NCBI RefSeq assembly: GCF_002198715.1
Contig: NZ_MWLK01000023.1
Location: 1-64,000 of the forward strand
Length of the DNA: 64,000 nt
Direction: 5' to 3'
Source: Rhodomicrobium sp. R_RK_3
Lineage (GTDB): Bacteria > Pseudomonadota > Alphaproteobacteria > Rhizobiales > Rhodomicrobiaceae
Shown here: piece by piece, positions 52,151-62,383 of the stretch
How positions within the stretch are numbered: position 1 is the first letter of the stretch
Layout of the letters: each line of letters starts with the position of its first letter
Translations under genes and position numbers: made by a program
Notes under the pieces: generated by a model
What the model was told of the DNA's origin: nothing
Databases searched by the model: none
The model's input: only the letters and a program-made list of their open reading frames with translations

Positions 52151-53269
52151 ATGGGTCATTATATCCTCCGCCGCATCCTTCTGATGATCCCGACCCTGAT
52201 CGGGATCATGGTCGTCAGCTTCATCATCGTGCAGTTTGCGCCCGGCGGTCCCGTCGAGCGCATGATCGCCCAGCTCACCGGCACCGATCCGGGCGCCACC
52301 GCCCGCATCGGTGGCACGCAGGGCGATTTCGGCAGCCGGCAGAACCAGCCCGGCGGCGGCAATGCGGGCGATGCGGCCGTCACCTCGAAATATCGCGGCG
52401 CGCAAGGGCTCGACCCGGAATTCATCAAGACGCTTGAAAAGCAATATGGCTTCGACAAGCCGCCGCTCGAACGCTTCGTCCTGATGATGAAGAACTATCT
52501 GACCTTCAATTTCGGCCAGAGCTATTTCCGCGATGTCAGCGTCATCGATCTGATCATCGAGAAGATGCCGGTTTCGATCTCGCTCGGCCTGTGGATGACG
52601 CTGATCAGCTACGGCATCTCGATCCCGCTCGGCATCCGCAAGGCCGTCAAGGACGGCACGCCCTTCGATGTCTGGACCAGCACCGCCATCGTCATCGGCT
52701 ATGCCATTCCAGGCTTCCTGTTCGCCGTCCTGCTGATCGTGCTGTTCGCCGGCGGCACCTTCCTCGACTGGTTCCCCTTGCGCAACCTGACCTCGGACAA
52801 TTGGGCGACCTTCTCCTGGCCGTGGAAGATCATCGACTATCTCTGGCATCTGGTGCTGCCGCTGATCGCGATGTCGCTGGCCTCCTTCGCGACGCTCACT
52901 TTCCTCACCAAGAATTCCTTCCTGGATGAGATCAAGAAGCAATATGTGGTCACCGCCCGTGCCAAGGGCCTGACCGACCGCCAGGTGCTCTACGGCCATG
53001 TCTTCCGCAACGCCATGCTGATCGTCGTGGCGGGGTTCCCGGGCGCGTTCCTGGGCGCGTTCTTCGGCTCCTCGCTGCTGATCGAGACCATCTTCTCGCT
53101 GGACGGCATCGGCCTTCTGTCCTTCGAGTCCGTCGTCAACCGCGACTATCCGGTCGTCTTCGGCACGCTCTACATCTTTTCCCTGCTGGGGCTGCTCACC
53201 AATCTGTTGTCGGATCTCACCTATACCTGGATCGATCCGCGCATCGATTTCGAGACGCGGGAGGTCTGA
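52151..53269 (+). CDS. yejB: Peptide ABC transporter permease YejB
   Basis: 372 residues, about six transmembrane helices. YILRRILLMIPTLIGIMVVSFIIVQFAPGGPVERM is the canonical N-terminus. A soluble insertion (~50-110, Gly/Gln-rich then GLDPEFIKTLEKQYGFDKPP) is usual in YejB. The EAA loop (EIKKQYVVTARAKGLTDRQVLYGHVFRNAML) near residue 250 contacts the ATPase. Lies 23 bases after yejA copy 2. Confidence 0.94.
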   Translation: MGHYILRRILLMIPTLIGIMVVSFIIVQFAPGGPVERMIAQLTGTDPGATARIGGTQGDFGSRQNQPGGGNAGDAAVTSKYRGAQGLDPEFIKTLEKQYGFDKPPLERFVLMMKNYLTFNFGQSYFRDVSVIDLIIEKMPVSISLGLWMTLISYGISIPLGIRKAVKDGTPFDVWTSTAIVIGYAIPGFLFAVLLIVLFAGGTFLDWFPLRNLTSDNWATFSWPWKIIDYLWHLVLPLIAMSLASFATLTFLTKNSFLDEIKKQYVVTARAKGLTDRQVLYGHVFRNAMLIVVAGFPGAFLGAFFGSSLLIETIFSLDGIGLLSFESVVNRDYPVVFGTLYIFSLLGLLTNLLSDLTYTWIDPRIDFETREV

Positions 53270-53270
53270 C

Positions 53271-54374
53271 ATGATGGACGCCCGCCTCACCAAGGAAGAG
53301 CTGGAAACCGCCGCCCCGATCCTGGCGGTCGCCAATCCCGGCCGGTTCACCATGTCGCCGATCAACAGGCGGCGCTGGGACAATTTCCGGCGCAACACGC
53401 GCGGCTATTACAGCCTGTGGATCTTCCTCGCCCTCTTCGTCGTCACGCTGTTCGCCGAGTTCATCGCCAACGACAAGCCGTTATTGATGCAGTATGACGG
53501 GCATTATTACGCTCCCATTTTCGTCACCTATCCCGAGACCACTTTCGGCGGCGAGTTCCAGACCGAGGCCGACTATCGCGACCCCTTCGTGCAGGACCTG
53601 ATCAAGCAGAAGGGCGGCTGGATGATCTGGCCGCCGATCCGCTATTCCTACCGCACCATCAACCTCAACCTGCCCGAGCCGGCGCCCGCCCGGCCCTCGG
53701 CGGAGAACCTGCTCGGCACCGACGACCAGGGCCGCGACGTGCTGGCCCGCGCCATCTACGGCTTCCGCATCTCGGTGCTGTTCGGCCTCGTCCTGACGGT
53801 GTTTTCCTCGATCATCGGCGTGGCGGCGGGAGCCGTGCAGGGCTATTTCGGCGGCTGGGTCGATCTGCTGTTCCAGCGCTTCATCGAGATCTGGACCTCG
53901 ATCCCGACCCTCTATCTGCTCATCATCATCGCTTCCGTGATCGCCCCCAATTTCTGGATCCTGCTCGGCATCATGCTGGCCTTCAGTTGGGTGTCGCTTG
54001 TGGGCGTGGTGCGCGCGGAATTCCTGCGCGGGCGCAATTTCGAATATATCACCGCGGCGCGGGCGCTCGGCCTTTCCGACATCAAGATCATGTTCAAACA
54101 CCTCTTGCCGAACGCCATGGTCGCGACGCTCACCTTCATGCCGTTCATCCTGAACAGTTCGATCACCACCCTGACCTCGCTCGACTTCCTCGGCTTCGGC
54201 CTGCCGCCCGGCTCGCCCTCGCTCGGCGAACTCCTGGCGCAGGGCAAGGACAATCTGCAAGCGCCCTGGCTCGGCCTGACCGCTTTCTTCGTCATCGCCA
54301 TCATGCTGAGCCTGCTGATCTTCATCGGCGAGGCGGTCCGCGACGCCTTCGATCCGCGCAAAACCTTCCGGTAG
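53271..54374 (+). CDS. yejE: Peptide ABC transporter permease YejE
   Basis: 367 residues. The N-terminal helix (SLWIFLALFVVTLFAEFIAND) is followed by a ~150-residue periplasmic part with GHYYAPIFVTYPETTFGGEF, typical of YejE. The core permease then has GTDDQGRDVLARAIYGFRISV, and the EAA loop GRNFEYITAARALGLSDIKIMFKHLLPN. Starts one base after yejB stop (53269), so coupled. ATG 53271 or 53274 possible. Confidence 0.94.
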   Translation: MMDARLTKEELETAAPILAVANPGRFTMSPINRRRWDNFRRNTRGYYSLWIFLALFVVTLFAEFIANDKPLLMQYDGHYYAPIFVTYPETTFGGEFQTEADYRDPFVQDLIKQKGGWMIWPPIRYSYRTINLNLPEPAPARPSAENLLGTDDQGRDVLARAIYGFRISVLFGLVLTVFSSIIGVAAGAVQGYFGGWVDLLFQRFIEIWTSIPTLYLLIIIASVIAPNFWILLGIMLAFSWVSLVGVVRAEFLRGRNFEYITAARALGLSDIKIMFKHLLPNAMVATLTFMPFILNSSITTLTSLDFLGFGLPPGSPSLGELLAQGKDNLQAPWLGLTAFFVIAIMLSLLIFIGEAVRDAFDPRKTFR

Positions 54375-54377
54375 GAC

Positions 54378-56024
<1,647 letters not shown>

Positions 56025-56084
56025 GCCCGCAGCCGAAATCGAGGGCCGGAAAACGCGGCGCCCAGGCCGATTCCGCTCTCGGTC

Positions 56085-56405
56085 CTACCCCGTAACGCAG
56101 AGCGCCGCCGCCGGCCTAGCCGCCTCGACGGCCGGCATCCCCGCCGCCTTGTTGCCGGTGTATAGCAGGCAGCAGCAGCGCAGCAGCGACGCGAAGTTCT
56201 TCACCTCGCCGCGCGCGTCCAGCACCTCGTCGTAAAGTTTTGAGGCGAATTGCGGCATTGTCATCTTCTGGCTGGCGGCGAGTTCTTCCAGCGTGCGCCA
56301 GAACAGATGTTCCAGCCGGATCGAGGTGACATGGCCGTCGATGCGGATCGAGCGGGTTTCGCATTCGTAGTTGAGCGGGTTTTGGCCGGAAAAGATCTGG
56401 CACAT
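56085..56405 (-). CDS. Ribbon-helix-helix domain protein
   Basis: 106 residues. DGHVTSIRLEHLFWRTLEELAASQKMTMPQFASKLYDEV is the RHH_4-type fold: a strand then two helices, as in Arc/MetJ-like DNA-binding proteins. The C-terminal third is Ala-rich with three Cys in a row (RCCCLL). Small proteins of this kind are common in Alphaproteobacteria, where they probably regulate transcription. It is convergent with yejF. Confidence 0.82.
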   Translation of the reverse strand: MCQIFSGQNPLNYECETRSIRIDGHVTSIRLEHLFWRTLEELAASQKMTMPQFASKLYDEVLDARGEVKNFASLLRCCCLLYTGNKAAGMPAVEAARPAAALCVTG

Positions 56406-56660
56406 GACGAGAAGCCTCCCTGACGGCGCCCTTCAAGGCCCCGACGAGGCCGGCCATGGGGCGTCCCTGTTCGATCGCCAAAGTGTAGGCAGGTTTGCAA
56501 GCCCCCGCCAATGGAATTTGGTTGCTGCACCGGATGCATGGCCGGCCAGGCCGCCGCGATTCGTTTGTCGTTAAAGGCCGGAGCCGGTAATGTTGCCTCA
56601 ACGACAAAGTGGACGGCCGCTTCGAGCGCGAGCCGGCCGCCAGGACCGGGGAGGATTTTC

Positions 56661-57692
56661 ATGCCAGCCGATCGCCTGTTTCCGACCACCATCGCCGGCA
56701 GCCTGCCAAAACCCCGCTGGCTCGCCGAGCCGGAAAAACTCTGGGCGAGCTGGCGCGCCAGCGGTGCGGAGCTGACCGACGCCAAGCAGGACGCGGCTCT
56801 CGTGTGGCTCAAGCTGCAAGAGGATGCCGGCATCGACATCGTTTCGGATGGCGAGCAGTTCCGCGTGCATTTCGTGCATGGCTTCCTGGAAAAGGTCGAG
56901 GGCATCGACTGGGCGCGGAAGACCAAGATGGGCATCCGCAACAACCGCTATGAGGCCGATGTGCCGACCGTGACCGGCCCGCTGAAGCGGCCCGTCCCGG
57001 TTCATGTCGAGGATGTGCGCTTCGTGCGGGCGCATGCCAAGCGCGGGCTGAAATTCACCCTCCCCGGCCCGATGACCATTTGCGACACCATCGCCGACGC
57101 CCATTATGGCCGCCGCGCCGACATGGCGATGGCCTTCGCCAAACTGCTGAACCAGGAGGCGCGCGAGATCGAAGCGCTCGGCGTCGACGTGATCCAGTTC
57201 GACGAGCCGGCCTTCAACGTGTTTCCCGACGACGTCCGCGAATGGGGCGTCGCCGCGCTGGAAGCGGCCGCCGAGGGGCTGCAATGCCGGACGGCGGTGC
57301 ATATCTGCTATGGCTACGGCATCGAGGCCAATATCAAATGGAAGGAAACGCTCGGCTCCGAATGGCGGCAATATGAGGAGATCTTCCCGGCGCTGAACGC
57401 CAGCCGCATCCAGCAGGTCTCGCTCGAATGCCAGGGCTCGAGAGTGCCGATCTCGCTGATCCGGCTGCTGAGCGACAAGACGATTCTGGTCGGCAGCATC
57501 GATGTGGCCAATCTGGCGGTCGAGACGCCGGAAGCGGTGGCGGCCGTGCTTACCGAGGCGCTGAAACATGCCGACGCCGATCGCATCCAGGCCTGCACCA
57601 ATTGCGGCATGGCCCCGCTGCCGCGCGAGGTGGCGGCGGCCAAGCTCGTGGCGCTCGCCGCCGGAGCGGAGCTGATGCGCGCGCGGCTCTGA
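56661..57692 (+). CDS. Cobalamin-independent methionine synthase, short (core-MetE-like)
   Basis: 343 residues from ATG 56661, preceded by GGGGAGGA. Corresponds to the catalytic C-terminal barrel of MetE only: TIAGSLPKPRW, DGEQFR, FTLPGPMTI, QFDEPAF, zinc ligand His in HICYG and the Cys in ACTNCG. Lacking the MetE N-terminal domain, such proteins use methyl donors other than folate triglutamate, or need a partner. Ends 196 bases before the lower-GC three-gene block. Confidence 0.85.
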   Translation: MPADRLFPTTIAGSLPKPRWLAEPEKLWASWRASGAELTDAKQDAALVWLKLQEDAGIDIVSDGEQFRVHFVHGFLEKVEGIDWARKTKMGIRNNRYEADVPTVTGPLKRPVPVHVEDVRFVRAHAKRGLKFTLPGPMTICDTIADAHYGRRADMAMAFAKLLNQEAREIEALGVDVIQFDEPAFNVFPDDVREWGVAALEAAAEGLQCRTAVHICYGYGIEANIKWKETLGSEWRQYEEIFPALNASRIQQVSLECQGSRVPISLIRLLSDKTILVGSIDVANLAVETPEAVAAVLTEALKHADADRIQACTNCGMAPLPREVAAAKLVALAAGAELMRARL

Positions 57693-57888
57693 GCGGCCGC
57701 AGCATGCCGGGATGCGCCTGGCGCTGCGAAATAGCAGGGCGGTAGACAGCAGCAGCTTTATTAGCTTACCCTGCTCTAAGCAGTATATTCAAAGGCAACA
57801 TTTTCCGCTGGCCGACGCATTCGAGCATAATCGATTTTGTTACAAGTAGGAGCGGCAAAGTCGCTCGAATTTACAATTGTAAGGTGTA

Positions 57889-58923
57889 ATGATCAAAGAT
57901 TGCTACGACTTGGCAGCGAGCCGTTTTGATATAATAAGCACGATAAGCCCAACGCCGTCGGCGCCGTTACTTGAGATTGTCAGGTCGATCGCGGCGATCT
58001 CGCTTATCCTTTCCGCTATCGTTGGCGGCATTTGGGCATTGTGGCTTTACACTCGGCAAAAACGCCTGGAAAGAGCGAAATGGCAGCGACAACTTTTCAA
58101 AGACGTCTACTTAAACGCAAAGTCTTCAGATGCAAGAAATCAGCTCGAATATTTCTTCACCGAGAAAATGGCTCCAGTGCTTCAAAAGCGACTGACCAAT
58201 AAAGAAATAACGCTTCGAGACACCGAAGTAACGACATTGGTGCAGCTCGACAATTTCTTGAATATATTTGAGCACACACTCTATCTCAAAGAACAGGGAT
58301 TTCTTTCCGACAGCGACCTTGACGCGCTTTTTTACTATTGGTTCGACGTCATGCGATCGCCGGAGCGCGGCTTATTGCGCAGATATTTGATGGATTTCGG
58401 CTTTAAGAAGATCACCAAGCACCTAGCCTTGACCAAGGGGGCCGACGAATTCGTCTTCTTCTATGGCACCCTGAGAGACGCAGAAATGTGGAGCAAACGC
58501 TTCGAAGGAGGAGCGGCCCTTCAAAACTACATCGACCCGGCATCTGAGCGAAAAGCCCGGGTGAATGGAGAATTGCGCGCCAATGTCTCTGGAGATTTTT
58601 CATTCCCGATGCTTCGGTACACGGGCGGCAATATGGCTGACCGGCAGCGATATGTCTACGGTAGCGCTTATAAGCTTCGCGACCGCAACTCAGCATTCCG
58701 TATGACCGATAAATTCGAAAGGTTCAACGCGGAACACGATCCATCAGAAAATTTGTTCATTCGGACCTGTGTGCATGTTGAATGTTTGGGTCCGGACCTA
58801 AATAGTGCAAGCAGCGTCATCGATGCATGGATATACGTGTTCAATGGCTTCAAAATCGACGAGTTCAGGCGCGGCGAGGAAATTGCCTCGGGCCTCTGGG
58901 AAGAAAAATGTACGGTTGAGTGA
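57889..58923 (+). CDS. Membrane-anchored gamma-glutamylcyclotransferase/AIG2-fold protein
   Basis: 344 residues. A transmembrane helix (VRSIAAISLILSAIVGGIWALWLY, ~31-55), then a helical DUF4760-like region (~60-180) and a GGCT/AIG2 domain from ~187: EFVFFYGTLRDAEMW has the substrate-loop YGTL, and a later AWIYVF-type strand closes it. Such domains remove gamma-glutamyl groups as 5-oxoproline from amines. The catalytic Glu is less clear than in the next gene (GSAYKLR where GELY would stand), so activity is uncertain. First of three genes of lower GC (42-45% in rows 58081-58200 by my count). Confidence 0.75.
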   Translation: MIKDCYDLAASRFDIISTISPTPSAPLLEIVRSIAAISLILSAIVGGIWALWLYTRQKRLERAKWQRQLFKDVYLNAKSSDARNQLEYFFTEKMAPVLQKRLTNKEITLRDTEVTTLVQLDNFLNIFEHTLYLKEQGFLSDSDLDALFYYWFDVMRSPERGLLRRYLMDFGFKKITKHLALTKGADEFVFFYGTLRDAEMWSKRFEGGAALQNYIDPASERKARVNGELRANVSGDFSFPMLRYTGGNMADRQRYVYGSAYKLRDRNSAFRMTDKFERFNAEHDPSENLFIRTCVHVECLGPDLNSASSVIDAWIYVFNGFKIDEFRRGEEIASGLWEEKCTVE

Positions 58924-58933
58924 GCCACATGCC

Positions 58934-59455
58934 GTGAAGCCGCGCGCAAATTTATCGCGGGCAAAATACGCCGATTCGCTTATAGCCAAAGGTGAGCAGG
59001 TGTCGAATGCGTGCAAGACCGCCGGCATAAGCACCGCCGCTTACTATAGATGGCGTAAGACAGCCATAGAGTATGTTTTTTTCTATGGTTCTTTGCGCCA
59101 AGGCGAGGAGGGATACATTGAACTTTCCCTCGACAAATTTCTCGATCATTTTGGGAAGGATGCCATACCCGGGGCTCTGTACGATTTGGGAAGCTACCCG
59201 GGCATCAGGTACCGGGGGCCTGATGGGCAATATAAAATCCAAGGCGAACTGTATAGAATCGTAGACAAGGCGGTCATGCCAATTCTTGACCGCTTCGAGC
59301 GATATGAGCACAAGAGAAAGTCGCTCTATCAGCGCAAATTATTTACAACGTTGAATCATGAGATTCGGGCGTGGACTTATGTCTATGTCGGGTCTGTAAA
59401 GCAGAAGCATTTAATCAAGACAGGTGATTGGCTGGAGTATAAAAGCGGAGTTTAG
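58934..59455 (+). CDS. HTH plus gamma-glutamylcyclotransferase/AIG2-fold protein
   Basis: 173 residues from GTG 58934. Residues ~8-40 look like a transposase-type helix-turn-helix: YADSLIAKGEQVSNACKTAGISTAAYYRWRK resembles IS3 OrfA. An AIG2/GGCT domain follows: EYVFFYGSLRQGEEGY with YGSL loop, PGALYDLGSYPGIRY, and the GELYRIVDKAVMPILDRFERYE region holding the likely catalytic Glu (QGELY). It starts 11 bases after the preceding gene. DNA binding could aim or sense the cyclotransferase activity. Confidence 0.75.
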   Translation: MKPRANLSRAKYADSLIAKGEQVSNACKTAGISTAAYYRWRKTAIEYVFFYGSLRQGEEGYIELSLDKFLDHFGKDAIPGALYDLGSYPGIRYRGPDGQYKIQGELYRIVDKAVMPILDRFERYEHKRKSLYQRKLFTTLNHEIRAWTYVYVGSVKQKHLIKTGDWLEYKSGV

Positions 59456-59458
59456 CGT

Positions 59459-60679
59459 TTGGGGATTATTCCGACGATCGGTATTGAAGAAGAGTTTTTT
59501 ATTTCGCCAATATTAAGCCAGGAATTTAAACAGGCGGACGTAGCCGCCATTATCAAAAGCCTGCGCCTTCGCGTAGCCGGACGCGTAGAGGATGAATTGT
59601 TCTCGAATCAGGTTGAACTAAAATCAGGAATCTGCAGTTCGATCAGCGAAATTCGTCGGGACGTTCAGCAGAACCGAGAGGATCTAAAATCCGTCTCGGC
59701 CGATTTTAATTGCGTCGCATTCGCTTGCGGCACGCATCCATTGCAGGACTGGAGCCGAGTGCCGCGTAAAACGAGGGGGCTTCGCACCCCGGCCTACCAA
59801 ACGACGATCGGCGATCGAATGGCCTGTTGCGGCATGCATATTCATCTTGGAGCCGACGAAGACTCGCGATTTGCCCTCTACAATTTCCTACGAGGCTTTC
59901 TGCCTTGCTTGCTGGCGCTGACAACGTCCTCGGCTTTTTGGGAAGGGCGGCCCACGGGGATGCTCTCCTATCGCTCCTCAATATTCGGAGGCTTGCCTCG
60001 CGGCGGCCTGCCGCCGAAGCTGACGGGCGAACAGTTCAATCGTTATATAGATCTCCTCAAGACGCATTGCGAACCGGGCGAACTTGTTCAAGGACATTGG
60101 TTTATCAGACCCACCAAACTCGGTACGGTCGAAGTCAGGATCATGGACGTTTGCCCCAGGATCGAGGACTGCGTCGCCGTAACGGCGCTTCTGCACTGCC
60201 TTGCCGTTTGTTTTTTGTCCGCGCCCGGCCGATGGCAGAGTGCTCCCAATTCCCGGCCGCGGCGGTGGCTTAGGCGGCCTAACCGGGCCGGATCGACAGT
60301 CGCTCCGCAGCTTCTTGCCGTGTTCGATGATCCGCCGCCGTACCTAGTGGCCGAAGCGATCTGGCGAGTTCAACGGGAAGGATTGCAGGCGCTGATTTTT
60401 GGTCAAAGCGACGGCAAGCTGAGCGCGTTCAATATCAGCGACATCATTGCCTTGACTTTGACGGAGCTTCAGAAGACGGCGGAGATGCTGGGATGCCACG
60501 CGGATCTGCGCCGCGTCGATGACATCATGACATACGGCACGAGCGCTCAAAGGCAGTTGAGTGAATATTCCAACTCGCTGGACACATCAAAAGACAGGGC
60601 GCGCGCGCTGGCTTCCACGCTCAGCAGCGTCTTGACTGACTTCGGCTACCGCGAGGAAGAGCTTCGCCGCCGCATCTAG
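59459..60679 (+). CDS. Carboxylate-amine ligase, GCS2/YbdK family
   Basis: 406 residues from TTG 59459, with GGAG eight bases upstream and no alternative ATG near. TIGIEEEFFI (7-16) with the metal-binding Glu cluster and CCGMHIHLG near 122 are the glutamate-cysteine-ligase type 2 landmarks. Later EAIWRVQREGLQALIF takes the place of the usual ENRWRA-R-GL, with N changed, and a basic insertion lies at ~260-290. The family joins Glu to an amine through a gamma-carboxylate bond. Last gene of the block and better GC (58% in row 60001). Confidence 0.83.
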   Translation: MGIIPTIGIEEEFFISPILSQEFKQADVAAIIKSLRLRVAGRVEDELFSNQVELKSGICSSISEIRRDVQQNREDLKSVSADFNCVAFACGTHPLQDWSRVPRKTRGLRTPAYQTTIGDRMACCGMHIHLGADEDSRFALYNFLRGFLPCLLALTTSSAFWEGRPTGMLSYRSSIFGGLPRGGLPPKLTGEQFNRYIDLLKTHCEPGELVQGHWFIRPTKLGTVEVRIMDVCPRIEDCVAVTALLHCLAVCFLSAPGRWQSAPNSRPRRWLRRPNRAGSTVAPQLLAVFDDPPPYLVAEAIWRVQREGLQALIFGQSDGKLSAFNISDIIALTLTELQKTAEMLGCHADLRRVDDIMTYGTSAQRQLSEYSNSLDTSKDRARALASTLSSVLTDFGYREEELRRRI

Positions 60680-60717
60680 GCGGCGGCTATCATTAATCGG
60701 CTCGAGCCCGCGCGATG

Positions 60718-61197
60718 CTAGCTCCCGCGCGCCGCGCGCCAGGCGTGATAGCGCTGTTCCTTGCCGGCGGCGTCCTCGGCTTCGAACTGCGCCCATTCCA
60801 GCGCTTCGATCTCGCGCTGGGCCATCTCGTCCCGCTCGGCCTGCAACTGGGCGAGCGTGTGATGCTGCGCATCCGCCATCCGCGCCAGCAAGGCGCGCTG
60901 CGCCGTCCCCAGCCGCGACTCGCGCATCAGCTTTTCGGTGTCCTCCGGGCTCAGCCGCGCCAGCAGCGCCGCCTTCTCCCCGGCATCCGGCGCGCGCAGC
61001 TCGGACGGCACGCTGCCCCAGGCGAGGCGATTGCAGACATTGACGATGCGCTGCATTTCGTTCTCGGCATGCAGCTTGGCGTTCGCCAGCGCGTTCGGCC
61101 GCAACACCAGACTTTCGATGGTGCGGTCATGGTCGGCCAGAATGTCGGCGCCGATCGGCTCGTCGCTGACCTGGCTCGCATCGAATTCACTGCTCAT
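60718..61197 (-). CDS. Hypothetical helical protein
   Basis: 159 residues from ATG 61197 (GGGGG upstream). Mostly helical: ADHDRTIESLVLRPNALANAKLHAENEMQRIVNVCNRLAWG and a long charged C-terminal helix with QAERDEMAQREIEALEWAQFEAEDAAG. No family recognised. It may be controlled by the divergent TetR, whose operator lies nearer that gene. Confidence 0.65.
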   Translation of the reverse strand: MSSEFDASQVSDEPIGADILADHDRTIESLVLRPNALANAKLHAENEMQRIVNVCNRLAWGSVPSELRAPDAGEKAALLARLSPEDTEKLMRESRLGTAQRALLARMADAQHHTLAQLQAERDEMAQREIEALEWAQFEAEDAAGKEQRYHAWRAARGS

Positions 61198-61537
61198 TCG
61201 GTTCCCCCTACGCCCTGCCGGCCCGCGCGCAGCCGCGTCCGGCCATCTCAATCCCTAGCAGCATCATCCGCGCCCAGAGTCAAACGCCGCCGACATCGCC
61301 GCGCCGCCCTGCGCCGGAACTGTTGCCGTGACAGCACCCCGGATCGTCTCCCGCCGCCAATCGAGCGGGGCCCGCATCGCCGCGTGAAGGCCGCGCCGGG
61401 ACGCGCCCGGTTTTTCTTGATCCGCCAATCGCCAAGGTGTTTTGCTGTCGGTTCCGAAATTTGTCTGTATCATGGCATTCTCAGAATGTGAGTAATACTC
61501 ATATTCAAGCCGCAGAGCAACGCCTATCGGATCACGC
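61198..61537. other. Divergent promoter region, 340 bases
   Basis: Separates the hypothetical gene on the minus strand from tetR on the plus strand. Near tetR is a 23-base operator (separate entry). The remainder shows no gene. Confidence 0.5.
61484..61506. promoter_or_regulatory. TetR-type operator palindrome upstream of tetR
   Basis: Eleven-base arms GAATGTGAGTA and TACTCATATTC flank one central base with a single mismatch between the arms. It lies 31 bases before the tetR start, where it would cover the promoter. GAAT-type, 11-bp arms are typical TetR-family operators, so autoregulation is likely. Confidence 0.7.
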
Positions 61538-62191
61538 ATGAGCCAGGACAAGTCCAATCGCTCGCCCATCGGGGATGCCCCGGCGATGCTGCGCCGCAAG
61601 CCCATGCAGCAGCGCAGCCGCGACCGCGTCGAGCGCATGCTGTCGGCTGCGGTGCAACTGATCGAGCGCGACGGCAGCGACGCGCTGCGCATGAACGATC
61701 TGGCTGAAATAGCGGGCGTTTCGATCGGCTCGCTCTATCAATATTTCCCCGACAAGGCGGCCATCGTGCGCAGCCTCGCCGAGCGCTCGAACCGCGAAGG
61801 GCGCGCCTGCATCGAGGGCGCACTCGCGCCGGTCCGCACCGATGCGCAGTTCCGCGCCGCCTTCGCCCGGCTGATCGACATCTATTACGGCATCTTCCTC
61901 GACCGCCCGGTGATGCGCGACATCTGGTCCGCCACCCAGGCCGATGCCCGCCTGAGGGCGTTCGAGCTAACCGAGAGCCGCGCCAACGGCGCTATCGTCG
62001 CCGATACCCTGGCCCGGCTTCGCCCCGACGCCGACCGCGCCCGGCTGGAAACGGCCGCCTTCTTCGTGATGTCGCTCGGCGAGGCGACGATGCGGCTGGC
62101 GATCTCGGTCGACCGCAAGGAAGGCGCGGACCTGGTCGAGATCTACAAGCGCATGGCGCTTGACGCGCTGCAGGCAGCGCTGGACGAATAG
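61538..62191 (+). CDS. TetR-family transcriptional regulator
   Basis: 217 residues. N-terminal HTH with RDRVERMLSAAVQLIERDG and ALRMNDLAEIAGVSIGSLYQYFPDKAAIV is TetR_N; the C-terminal domain is a TetR_C-type dimer and ligand-binding region. It probably represses itself through the palindrome 31 bases upstream, and perhaps the gamma-glutamyltransferase 193 bases downstream, which points the same way. Confidence 0.9.
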   Translation: MSQDKSNRSPIGDAPAMLRRKPMQQRSRDRVERMLSAAVQLIERDGSDALRMNDLAEIAGVSIGSLYQYFPDKAAIVRSLAERSNREGRACIEGALAPVRTDAQFRAAFARLIDIYYGIFLDRPVMRDIWSATQADARLRAFELTESRANGAIVADTLARLRPDADRARLETAAFFVMSLGEATMRLAISVDRKEGADLVEIYKRMALDALQAALDE

Positions 62192-62383
62192 CCTTGCGGC
62201 AGTTATGTCCCCGCCGCCTCTTGCGAAATCGCGAATAAATCGCATCTCCAAGGGGGCTGGCGCTCGGCTTTCCGATGCGGCGTATGGCGCAGGGTCGACA
62301 GCACGGCCGATCATGCCAAGATGGGGCATTCTCTTCCGGGGCGCCCACCGCACGCGCTCCGGCCCAATGCTCAAGGAGCCTGC

